This document shows positions 1 to 5,886 of a stretch of DNA of 6,514 nucleotides, in pieces. The stretch is taken from contig JAUWOB010000055.1 in NCBI GenBank assembly GCA_030612345.1, positions 1 to 6,514 on the forward strand, written 5' to 3'. The number at the start of each line of letters is the position of its first letter. Positions within the stretch are counted from its first letter, which is position 1. The stretch is from Dehalococcoidia bacterium. Lineage in GTDB: Bacteria > Chloroflexota > Dehalococcoidia > GIF9 > AB-539-J10. Under the pieces are notes generated by a model. The model saw nothing but the letters and a program-made list of their open reading frames with translations, was not told the origin of the DNA and did no database searches. The translations under genes and the position numbers were made by a program.

Positions 1-1
1 G

Positions 2-223
<222 letters not shown>

Positions 224-269
224 CAGCAGCAATCTGTCATTGAGTCAGAGACTCCGGTCGGCCTTCATT

Positions 270-299
270 TTGAGGGGTATCTCACGCTGGTGCTACAAT
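270..299 (+). promoter_or_regulatory. Probable sigma70-type promoter of uvrA, leaderless configuration
   Basis: A -35-like TTGAGG (270-275) is separated by 18 bp from a good -10 box TACAAT (294-299). Transcription would be expected to start about 7 nt downstream, at 306-308, which coincides with the uvrA ATG at 308. No Shine-Dalgarno sequence lies between the -10 box and the ATG. The reading is inferred from sequence alone. Confidence 0.6.
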
Positions 300-307
300 A
301 GAGCATC

Positions 308-3181
308 ATGCCGGATGCCATATTTGTTAAGGGAGCCAGAGAGCACAACCTTAAGGACATAGACGTCGTCATCCCCCGCAACAAGCTGGTGGTTATCACC
401 GGCGTTTCCGGCTCAGGAAAAAGCTCTTTGGCCTTCGATACGATATACGCCGAGGGGCAGCGCCGCTATGTAGAGTCTCTTTCCGCCTATGCCCGCCAGT
501 TCCTGGGGCAGATGGACAAACCGGACGTTGATTACATCGAAGGCCTGAGCCCCGCCATATCCATTGACCAGAAGGGACCGTCTCATAACCCGCGGTCCAC
601 CGTGGGCACAATGACTGAGATCTATGACTATCTGCGCCTCCTCTTTGCGCGCATCGGGCATCCCCATTGCCCTGCGTGCGGCCGGGAAATCGCCTGCCAG
701 ACGGTGCAACAGATTGCGGACGCCGTTCAGGATATACCCGAAGGCAGCCGCATCATGATTCTGGCGCCGCTGGTCAGGGACCGCAAGGGTGAGCATCAGA
801 CCATATTCAAGGATTTGCAGAAGGCGGGGTTCGTCAGGGTCCGAGTTGACGGGCAGATTTACGACCTCTCCGAGGAATTCCAGTTAGACAAGAACAAGAA
901 GCATACCGTAGAGGTCGTGGTAGATCGGCTCCAGGTGGAGAGAGGAGAGAATGCCACCCGTCTGGCCGACTCCGTTGAGACGGCACTGAAGCTGGGGTCG
1001 GGCGTGGTGCTGGTCAAGGTTCTCGATGGCGAGGAGTTCCTTTTCTCGGAGCACTTTGCCTGTGTCTATTGCGGCATAAGCCTGGGGGAAATCGCTCCCA
1101 GGACATTCAGCTTTAACAGCCCCTACGGGGCTTGCCCGGCGTGCACCGGACTGGGCTGCAAGCCGGAGATAGACCCTAATCTGGTTATCCCGGCCAGGGA
1201 ACTGAGCCTGGCCGAGGGAGCTATCCAGCTCTGGACAAGAAATGGACAGCTCGGTACCTGGTACAGCAGCATGCTGCGATCTCTGGGCCAACGCCACGGT
1301 TTTTCTCTCGACACGCCGGTCAAGGACCTGAGCAGAGAGCAGCTGCACCTGATCCTTTACGGCGCCGCGAGCGAAACTGTTCTTGCCTGCTTTGAAGACC
1401 GCCATGGCAGAGTACACGAGTACTACAGGAGTTACGAAGGCGTCATACCTCACCTCGAGCGCCGTTACAAAGAGACGGATTCCGACAGCACAAGAGCGAA
1501 TATCGAGCGCTATATGGCATCCAACCCCTGCCCTGCCTGTCAGGGCAAGAGGCTGAAGCCGGAGTCTTTAGCTGTCACTATTGTCAACAGGAGCATTATG
1601 GATGTTACGGCCCTGCCCATCACGGGGGCTGTAGACTGGGTGGAGCAACTGGGCAGCAGAATCAGTGCGCGGGAAGTCACCATAGCCAGGCAGATTATCA
1701 AGGAGATCCGGGCGCGATTGGGCTTTCTGAAGGACATAGGTCTCAGCTACTTAACCCTGGACCGCGCTTCGGCGACCTTGAGCGGTGGCGAGGCCCAGAG
1801 AATCCGCCTAGCTACCCAGATAGGCAGCGGGCTTAGCGGCGTCCTCTATATCTGTGACGAGCCCACGGTCGGGCTACACCCCGCCGACGGTTCGCGACTC
1901 ATAGCCACTCTCAAGCGCCTCAGAGACCTGGATAACACCGTGATCATCGTGGAGCACGATGAGGCCATGATGACGGCTGCCGACCACATCATTGACATGG
2001 GGCCCGGGGCCGGCAAACTGGGCGGACAGATTGTTGCCACGGGAACACTGCAGGACATAATGGACTGCCCTCAGTCAACGACGGGGCAGTACCTCAGCGG
2101 GGCGAAGCAGATTCCCCTGCCGCTTAAGCGTCGCCCCGGCTCAGGAAAACAAATGGTGATCAACCGTGCCAGGCAGAACACACAGAAGAACATCGATGTC
2201 CATATCCCTCTGGGTAAATTCGTTTGGGTCACAGGTGTTTCGGGCAGCGGTAAGAGCTCTCTCATTAATGAAGTCCTGTACAAGAGGCTGGCCCGGCTCC
2301 TCTACCGGGCCAAAGAGAGGCCCGGCGCATGTGACGGCATTATCGGCACAGAGTATATCGATAAGGTGGTAAACATCGACCAGGCACCCATTGGCCGTAC
2401 CCCCCGGAGTAATCCCGCTACCTACACCGGGACATTTACGCCCATTCGTGAGCTGTTCGCCGCTGTGCCTGAAGCCCGCATGCGTGGTTATCTCCAGGGA
2501 CGGTTTTCCTTCAACGTGAAGGGAGGAAGATGTGAAGCCTGTCAGGGAGCAGGTTATGTTCAGATTGAGATGCAATTCCTGCCCAATGTCACGGTGCCCT
2601 GCGAGATATGCAAAGGGAGAAGATATAACCGCGAGGCACTGGAAATCCACTTCAAAGGAAAGAACGTGGCCGAAATCCTGGATATGACGGTGGACGAAGC
2701 CTGTCTTTTCTTCGATTACTTCCCCAGGATCAAGAACAAGCTGGAAACACTCCGTGACGTAGGTTTGGGCTACATCTGCCTGGGGCAGCCGGCGCCCACG
2801 CTTTCTGGAGGTGAGGCCCAGCGGGTGAAGTTAGCTACCGAGCTGTCCCGCCGCTTCACAGGCAAAACGCTTTATATCCTGGACGAACCAACCACGGGCC
2901 TTTCCTTCTCAGATATTGCCTGCCTCTTGAGAGTGCTGCAGCGCCTGGTGGATTACGGAAACAGCGTGATTATCATTGAACACCACCTGGATGTGGCAAA
3001 GAACGCCGATTGGGTCATCGACCTCGGCCCCGGGGCCGGCGATGATGGTGGCTACCTGGTCGATGCCGGCACGCCTGAGCACCTGGCCCAGAACAATGCC
3101 TCTTCGACAGGGCGATATTTACGTGCTATATTATTGGCGGAGCGAGAAAAGGTGCCTCTGACCTGTCGCTCTGAGCCCTAA
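308..3181 (+). CDS. uvrA: Excinuclease ABC subunit A (UvrA)
   Basis: UvrA is the dimeric DNA-damage sensor of nucleotide excision repair. It loads UvrB at lesions, using two ABC ATPase modules. At 957 aa it is full length (E. coli UvrA is 940). Visible landmarks: first Walker [10 protein letters not shown] at 32-40; a CPAC pair at 121-124 near the start of the UvrB-binding region; first zinc module C252/C255 with C276/C279; a CPAC pair just before KRLKPES; first signature LSGGEAQR at 491 and Walker B ending D517-E518; second Walker A from G643; the [16 protein letters not shown] zinc module closed by CEIC; second signature LSGGEAQR at 832 and Walker B D859-E860. The motif [14 protein letters not shown] is also present. 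The ATG at 308 is supported by an N-terminus matching the family and by the -10 box just upstream. Oddities: Ser866 replaces the usual His of the second TTGLHF motif, Cys516 replaces the common Leu before the first Walker B Asp-Glu, and the start of the second ATPase module ([11 protein letters not shown]) is divergent. Both ATPase sites otherwise look intact. The HD-domain gene follows after 32 nt. Confidence 0.98.
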   Translation: MPDAIFVKGAREHNLKDIDVVIPRNKLVVITGVSGSGKSSLAFDTIYAEGQRRYVESLSAYARQFLGQMDKPDVDYIEGLSPAISIDQKGPSHNPRSTVGTMTEIYDYLRLLFARIGHPHCPACGREIACQTVQQIADAVQDIPEGSRIMILAPLVRDRKGEHQTIFKDLQKAGFVRVRVDGQIYDLSEEFQLDKNKKHTVEVVVDRLQVERGENATRLADSVETALKLGSGVVLVKVLDGEEFLFSEHFACVYCGISLGEIAPRTFSFNSPYGACPACTGLGCKPEIDPNLVIPARELSLAEGAIQLWTRNGQLGTWYSSMLRSLGQRHGFSLDTPVKDLSREQLHLILYGAASETVLACFEDRHGRVHEYYRSYEGVIPHLERRYKETDSDSTRANIERYMASNPCPACQGKRLKPESLAVTIVNRSIMDVTALPITGAVDWVEQLGSRISAREVTIARQIIKEIRARLGFLKDIGLSYLTLDRASATLSGGEAQRIRLATQIGSGLSGVLYICDEPTVGLHPADGSRLIATLKRLRDLDNTVIIVEHDEAMMTAADHIIDMGPGAGKLGGQIVATGTLQDIMDCPQSTTGQYLSGAKQIPLPLKRRPGSGKQMVINRARQNTQKNIDVHIPLGKFVWVTGVSGSGKSSLINEVLYKRLARLLYRAKERPGACDGIIGTEYIDKVVNIDQAPIGRTPRSNPATYTGTFTPIRELFAAVPEARMRGYLQGRFSFNVKGGRCEACQGAGYVQIEMQFLPNVTVPCEICKGRRYNREALEIHFKGKNVAEILDMTVDEACLFFDYFPRIKNKLETLRDVGLGYICLGQPAPTLSGGEAQRVKLATELSRRFTGKTLYILDEPTTGLSFSDIACLLRVLQRLVDYGNSVIIIEHHLDVAKNADWVIDLGPGAGDDGGYLVDAGTPEHLAQNNASSTGRYLRAILLAEREKVPLTCRSEP

Positions 3182-3201
3182 CAAGTCGGGGCTCCGGATG
3201 A

Positions 3202-3210
3202 GAGAGAGGA
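3202..3210 (+). promoter_or_regulatory. Candidate ribosome binding site for the HD-domain gene
   Basis: The purine-rich AGAGAGGA stretch ends 3 nt before the GTG at 3214. The spacing is tight, so this only partly supports GTG. The alternative ATG at 3241 has just a weak GGGAAAAG upstream. Confidence 0.4.
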
Positions 3211-3213
3211 CCA

Positions 3214-3801
3214 GTGAACGAACCGGGAAAAGATATAGACATGAGATCAAAGCTCGACAGGGAGAAAATCCTGGAATCAATCCATGCCAACGTCCAGGAT
3301 AAGAATATGATAAAGCATATGCTGGCCACCGAGGCCATTATGCGAGCTTTGGCCAGGAAGCTGGGAGAGGATGAAGAAGAGTGGGGCATTACCGGACTTG
3401 TCCACGACATTGATTCGGAACTGGTTGAGGGTGATATGAGTACCCACAGCAAATTGGGAGCGGACATTGCTCTGGAGCTTGGGGCCAGCGACGCCATGGC
3501 CCATGCTGTTTTGTGCCACAACGAAGCTCATGGCGTTCCCTGTGAAACGAACTTGGATAAGGCTCTCTTTTGTGCCGACCCCCTGAGCGGCCTTATCACT
3601 GCTGCCGCCCTGGTCCGCCCCGATAAACTGACCGGGCTGACCACTAAATCGGTCATGAAACGTTTTCGTGAAAGAAGCTTTGCCGCCGGCGTTAGCCGGG
3701 AGCAAGTGGCTCAGTGCCGGGAAATCGGACTGGAACTGGAGGAGTTCATCAGCCTGGGCATCGAAGCAATGACGGGGATTGCTTTTGACCTGGAGCTGTG
3801 A
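3214..3801 (+). CDS. HD-domain metal-dependent phosphohydrolase
   Basis: The product is a 195-aa soluble protein of the HD superfamily, the small HDIG-like type often annotated as predicted hydrolase or HDIG-domain protein. The superfamily uses divalent metals to hydrolyse phosphate esters such as nucleotides. Metal-ligand candidates appear in the right order: H35 in KHMLATEAIMRALA, the H64-D65 pair in GLVHDID, H97 and H102 in AHAVLCHNEAHG, and D122 in LFCADPLSG. The substrate cannot be told from sequence. The GTG at 3214 is listed as start, but the ATG at 3241 (residue 10, MRSKLDREKILE) fits the usual N-terminus of such proteins equally well. The gene lies 32 nt after uvrA on the same strand with no terminator between, so it is probably co-transcribed; whether that implies a role in repair or nucleotide clean-up is speculation. 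Its stop (TGA 3799-3801) faces the stop of the next gene. Confidence 0.88.
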   Translation: MNEPGKDIDMRSKLDREKILESIHANVQDKNMIKHMLATEAIMRALARKLGEDEEEWGITGLVHDIDSELVEGDMSTHSKLGADIALELGASDAMAHAVLCHNEAHGVPCETNLDKALFCADPLSGLITAAALVRPDKLTGLTTKSVMKRFRERSFAAGVSREQVAQCREIGLELEEFISLGIEAMTGIAFDLEL

Positions 3802-3806
3802 CAGTG

Positions 3807-4445
3807 CTACTGCAGGAGTTCCAGCCGCCTGACGACATCGGTGAAGTTCTCTAGGGGCTGACAGTCAAGCTTATTCTCCCTGCAATAGGCCAGCAGCCTG
3901 CCTGTGGCAAAAACATGATGGGCGTGTTTGGCCGCAGCAACGTCGGACTCGCCATTCCCCATATATATCACCCTGTACCCCAGTTCTAAGAACGACTTGA
4001 TATATGCCTCTTTGAAGCCATCCCCCAATATCCTGCCATCCGGCCCCATATATCGGACCTCTATTCCTTCAGGACCGAAGCAAGCGCGCGCGGAAACGGC
4101 TTCGACGTTCTCCAGATTCAGATCTTTCAGTATAGCTCTGATGTAGAAATCCAGACCGTTGCTCACGATTACCAACCTGAAGCGTCTTTCGCGACAGTGA
4201 CTCACCAGTTCCTGAAACCCTGCCCTTACCCTAACCCTGCCGTTTAGAGCCTTAAGCAGTGCAGATTCGTCCGTTTTGACCATGGCAAAAGCCTTAGTGT
4301 TCAGGTCCTGCACAGATATCCTGCGCTCCTCATAGTCTCGCAGCAATCGTCGCCAGTCCCCCTGGGCGAAGGCATCCAAAAGGACGAAGCTGGCATCTCC
4401 TTCCGTAATCGTCCCGTCGAAATCACACTGCACTAACGTCTTCAT
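3807..4445 (-). CDS. HAD-superfamily phosphatase, MtnX / phosphoserine phosphatase-like
   Basis: The product is a 212-aa cytoplasmic phosphatase of HAD subfamily IB. Motif I is QCDFDGTIT, with nucleophile D8 and general acid/base D10. Motif II is the Ser of VIVSNGLDF (S95). Motif III Lys is probably K145 in GDGFKEAYIK, and motif IV is YMGNGESDVAAAK with D168. The overall pattern, including a small helical cap after motif I and an ending with FATGRLLAYCRENKL then FTDV, resembles 2-hydroxy-3-keto-5-methylthiopentenyl-1-phosphate phosphatase (MtnX) of methionine salvage. Phosphoserine phosphatase-like activity is equally possible, and no other salvage gene is nearby. Asn164 stands where many relatives have the first Asp of motif IV (GDxxxD). 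The ATG at 4445 was chosen because GAAGG lies 6 nt upstream and the protein then starts directly before motif I. An in-frame GTG at 4478 would add 11 unlikely residues. The gene converges on the HD-domain gene with a 5-bp gap. Confidence 0.87.
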   Translation of the reverse strand: MKTLVQCDFDGTITEGDASFVLLDAFAQGDWRRLLRDYEERRISVQDLNTKAFAMVKTDESALLKALNGRVRVRAGFQELVSHCRERRFRLVIVSNGLDFYIRAILKDLNLENVEAVSARACFGPEGIEVRYMGPDGRILGDGFKEAYIKSFLELGYRVIYMGNGESDVAAAKHAHHVFATGRLLAYCRENKLDCQPLENFTDVVRRLELLQ

Positions 4446-4451
4446 CCTTGA

Positions 4452-4456
4452 CCTTC
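4452..4456 (-). promoter_or_regulatory. Shine-Dalgarno site deciding the HAD phosphatase start
   Basis: Read on the minus strand, GAAGG sits 6 nt before the ATG at 4445, which is ideal spacing. It favours this start over the upstream GTG at 4478. A weak -10-like TATTGT (4461-4466, minus strand) lies just upstream but lacks a convincing -35 box. Confidence 0.65.
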
Positions 4457-4577
4457 GGGCACAATATCCCACCCTCACTCACAGTGCCACCCGAGCCGGC
4501 GCCCTGGCGCAAACACAGTGAAGATTAGCACACCACGCCCTCAAGATAAAGGCTGCGCCCTTCACCCGCAAGGCGAA

Positions 4578-4606
4578 TTGACAGCGTCCGTTTTTGCGGC
4601 TATCAT
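4578..4606 (+). promoter_or_regulatory. Near-consensus sigma70 promoter of the greA-like gene, leaderless configuration
   Basis: A perfect -35 box TTGACA (4578-4583) is followed after exactly 17 bp by TATCAT (4601-4606), which matches the -10 consensus at 5 of 6 positions. The predicted transcription start is near 4613, only about 3 nt before the GTG at 4616. There is no Shine-Dalgarno sequence in that gap, so the mRNA would have virtually no leader. Confidence 0.78.
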
Positions 4607-4615
4607 CTGTTCTTC

Positions 4616-5425
4616 GTGGCAAACATCGAGCCCAACCCGACGCTCACTCAAGCGGCTGACGCTTTTCTGTCACATTTGCCGCCCGAAGAAAGGGGGAAGG
4701 CACAGGCAGAGATATCCAAACTCGTCAGATGGCTAGGTCCAGCCAGGCACGTGACGGGCATCAGTCCCGTGGACGTGGCCAGCTATGGCGAGCTTATCGT
4801 TCCATCAGCGGTCAAACCACTGAAGTCATTCCTTGCGTACATCTGGAAGAAGGGACTCAGTAGTATGAATCTGGCTCCTCATCTCAGGGCGAGAAAGGCT
4901 GTTTTGAAGGCAGCCGCCGTTTGGCAGACGGAGCAGGCCCAGGCTACCCTGACCGCACAGGGCTACGCCAAACTGGAGCAAGAATTGTCCAACCTAAAAG
5001 AGCAGCGCTCACGGGTCATCGAGGAGATGCAGATAGCAGCCATCGACAAGGATTTTCGTGAGAATGCTCCCCTGGCAGCAGCCAGAGAACGTAAGGCACA
5101 TTTGGACGGAAGGATTAAGGAGATAGAGGCCGTTCTGAACGAGGCGAAGCTGGTGGGGGAGGAAGAGGCAACATCCCGGGCAAGATTCGGAGATGCAGTG
5201 GTGTTTCGTGATTTATCTTCGGGCAAGGAGTTCAGATATACCCTGGTGGACCCCCGAGAGGCGAATCCGTCCCAGGGCAGGCTTTCCGTTGCTTCGCCCC
5301 TGGGCAAGGCGATCCTGGACAAGGAAAAGGGGCAGGTAGTGGAAGTTGCGGCTCCGGCCGGGACCCTGCGCTGCCGCATCGAGAACATCATGAGAGCAGA
5401 TGAACGAGGAGGGCCTCGAACATAA
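4616..5425 (+). CDS. greA: GreA-family transcription elongation factor with N-terminal recombinase-like (SAM-like) domain
   Basis: The product has 269 aa, against about 158 for ordinary GreA; the surplus lies at the N-terminus. Residues 111-180 form the GreA coiled coil: LTAQGYAKLEQEL opens it and DKDFRENAPLAAARE is its tip. The two acidic tip residues that in E. coli GreA (D41, E44) position metal in the RNA polymerase active centre for cleavage of backtracked RNA are kept as D146 and E149. Residues 188-260 are the FKBP-like polymerase-binding domain (FGDAVVFRDL through SVASPLGKAILDKEKG). Residues 9-95 read like the helical core-binding domain of tyrosine recombinases: a DAFLSHL helix, an ISKLVRWLG helix, ISPVDVASYGEL, and a VKPLKSFLAYIWKKGLSSMN helix. 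No recombinase catalytic domain follows. E. coli tip residues R37 and Y48 are replaced by Ala142 and Leu153. The GTG start is placed by the promoter directly upstream and by a domain that begins a few residues later. The gene appears monocistronic and diverges from the HAD gene. GreA assignment is very secure; the N-terminal domain is a good structural guess, with DNA binding inferred. Confidence 0.92.
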   Translation: MANIEPNPTLTQAADAFLSHLPPEERGKAQAEISKLVRWLGPARHVTGISPVDVASYGELIVPSAVKPLKSFLAYIWKKGLSSMNLAPHLRARKAVLKAAAVWQTEQAQATLTAQGYAKLEQELSNLKEQRSRVIEEMQIAAIDKDFRENAPLAAARERKAHLDGRIKEIEAVLNEAKLVGEEEATSRARFGDAVVFRDLSSGKEFRYTLVDPREANPSQGRLSVASPLGKAILDKEKGQVVEVAAPAGTLRCRIENIMRADERGGPRT

Positions 5426-5524
5426 CCGCAATGCTCACCTCCTTCCCTTGCCTCAAGGCCGTATACTTCTGCTTTCCAGTTCAACTTTGGGCATTTTGTC
5501 AGTCTTCCCCCTCGATTCTCTGTA

Positions 5525-5546
5525 GTGCGACCCTTCAGGGTCGTGC
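5525..5546. repeat. Short palindromic repeat 1 (REP-like hairpin)
   Basis: The left arm GTGCGACCCT and right arm AGGGTCGTGC surround a TC centre. They form a 10-bp stem with two G-T wobbles; the inner 7 bp (5528-5534 with 5537-5543) are perfect. No T-tract follows, so it is not a standard terminator. It resembles dispersed intergenic palindromes, though copy number cannot be judged from one window. Confidence 0.6.
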
Positions 5547-5584
5547 AGGTCCCGTAGGGGCTTGTCTCCGCGCCCTGCTTGTCT

Positions 5585-5621
5585 TTGCGAGGAGCCTCGA
5601 TTCATCGGGGCGACGAAGCAA
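5585..5621. repeat. Short palindromic repeat 2 (REP-like, nested arms)
   Basis: The inner hairpin GCCTCGAT (5594-5601) pairs with ATCGGGGC (5604-5611) around TC with one G-T wobble. It is flanked by outer arms TTGC (5585-5588) and GCAA (5618-5621), with unpaired purine-rich spacers GAGGA and GACGAA between. The nested layout and the GACGAAGCAATCT edge resemble dispersed REP-like elements seen in several bacterial genomes. That resemblance is from memory, not from a search. Confidence 0.62.
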
Positions 5622-5651
5622 TCTGGGTGGACAGGAGCGTAGGACCGCCAC

Positions 5652-5669
5652 GCCCCGACAACCCGGGGC
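5652..5669. repeat. Short GC-rich inverted repeat 3
   Basis: GCCCCG (5652-5657) and CGGGGC (5664-5669) form a perfect 6-bp stem with a 6-nt loop ACAACC. It has no T-tract on either strand. It lies 30 bp after repeat 2 and may be part of the same composite element. Confidence 0.45.
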
Positions 5670-5702
5670 TCGCGTGCATGAAGGGACAGTGAGAGAATGA
5701 CA

Positions 5703-5731
5703 TCAACAAGCAACGTTCAAGCGTTTGTTGA
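5703..5731. repeat. Inverted repeat overlapping the tRNA promoter region
   Basis: TCAACAAGC (5703-5711) pairs with GTTTGTTGA (5723-5731) in a 9-bp stem with one G-T wobble and an 11-nt loop. Its right arm covers the likely -35 region of the tRNA promoter. It could be an operator or a hairpin ending upstream transcripts; neither is proven. Confidence 0.45.
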
Positions 5732-5753
5732 CTCACCCGACATATGGCATAAT
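5725..5753 (+). promoter_or_regulatory. Possible promoter of tRNA-Ser
   Basis: A good -10 box CATAAT (5748-5753) lies 17 bp after TTGTTG (5725-5730). A better -35 match, TTGACT (5728-5733), is only 14 bp away, which is too close for normal use. Transcription would start near 5760, about 12 nt before the mature tRNA. Confidence 0.45.
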
Positions 5754-5771
5754 GGTTGAGTCTCGCGAAGC

Positions 5772-5863
5772 GGAGGGATCGCATAGTGGTCTAGTGCGGG
5801 CGCCTGCTAAGCGCTTACTCCGAGTAATTGGAGTCGAGGGTTCGAATCCCTCTCCCTCCGCCA
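5772..5863 (+). tRNA. tRNA-Ser(GCU): tRNA-Ser (anticodon GCU), CCA encoded
   Basis: A complete class II cloverleaf is visible. Acceptor GGAGGGA (5772-5778) pairs with TCCCTCC (5853-5859), followed by discriminator G and an encoded CCA (5861-5863). The D stem GCA/TGC (5781-5783, 5795-5797) encloses a loop containing GTGGT. The anticodon stem GGCGC/GCGCT has loop CTGCTAA, giving anticodon GCT at 5806-5808, which reads AGC and AGU serine codons. A long variable arm, ACTCC (5817-5821) with GGAGT (5830-5834), is typical of serine tRNAs. The T arm GAGGG-TTCGAAT-CCCTC is perfect. No substitutions break any stem. It stands alone, 23 bp from the stop codon of the convergent mutase gene, with no integrase or repeated tRNA end beside it. 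Confidence 0.97.
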
Positions 5864-5886
5864 CGATAATCGGTCGCTGACCTGCT

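Larger units (their letters stand above)
5426..5771 (+). other. Non-coding stretch with palindromic repeats upstream of tRNA-Ser
   Basis: This interval of about 350 bp between the greA-like gene and the tRNA holds no convincing gene. The open frames crossing it (such as 5431-5700 plus and 5453-5713 minus) run through inverted repeats and show no recognisable protein. It contains three compact palindromes (5525-5546, 5585-5621, 5652-5669), then a longer inverted repeat (5703-5731) that overlaps the probable tRNA promoter. No clear U-tract terminator was found after the greA-like gene. Confidence 0.6.

Noticed and set aside
242..254. GAGTC-AGA-GACTC inverted repeat after the pyrophosphatase gene
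   Set aside because: The 5-bp stem with a 3-nt loop has no adjacent T-tract, too weak for a terminator call; probably chance.
884..1453. Long minus-strand open frame (189 codons) inside uvrA
   Set aside because: It is fully covered by uvrA, whose protein is conserved throughout. The antisense product resembles nothing known and is a reading-frame shadow.
4446..4478. Upstream GTG start for the HAD phosphatase
   Set aside because: It has no Shine-Dalgarno site and adds 11 residues before a canonical HAD N-terminus. The ATG at 4445 has GAAGG at ideal spacing.
4480..4520. CACAGTG occurring twice (4480-4486 and 4514-4520) in the divergent intergenic region
   Set aside because: A 7-bp repeat 34 bp apart is easily chance, and there is no further symmetry or promoter overlap to support an operator.
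5406..5444. GAGGAGG near the end of the greA-like gene and CCTCCTT downstream as a terminator stem
   Set aside because: The loop is about 25 nt, the left arm lies inside the coding sequence, and no T-tract follows.
5431..5700. Open frame of 89 codons on the plus strand after the greA-like gene
   Set aside because: It runs through the palindromic repeats, has no Shine-Dalgarno site, and shows no recognisable protein pattern; most likely non-coding.
5772..5886. tRNA-Ser as an integration site for a genomic island
   Set aside because: No integrase gene and no repeat of the tRNA 3' end is visible; a housekeeping mutase follows within 23 bp.
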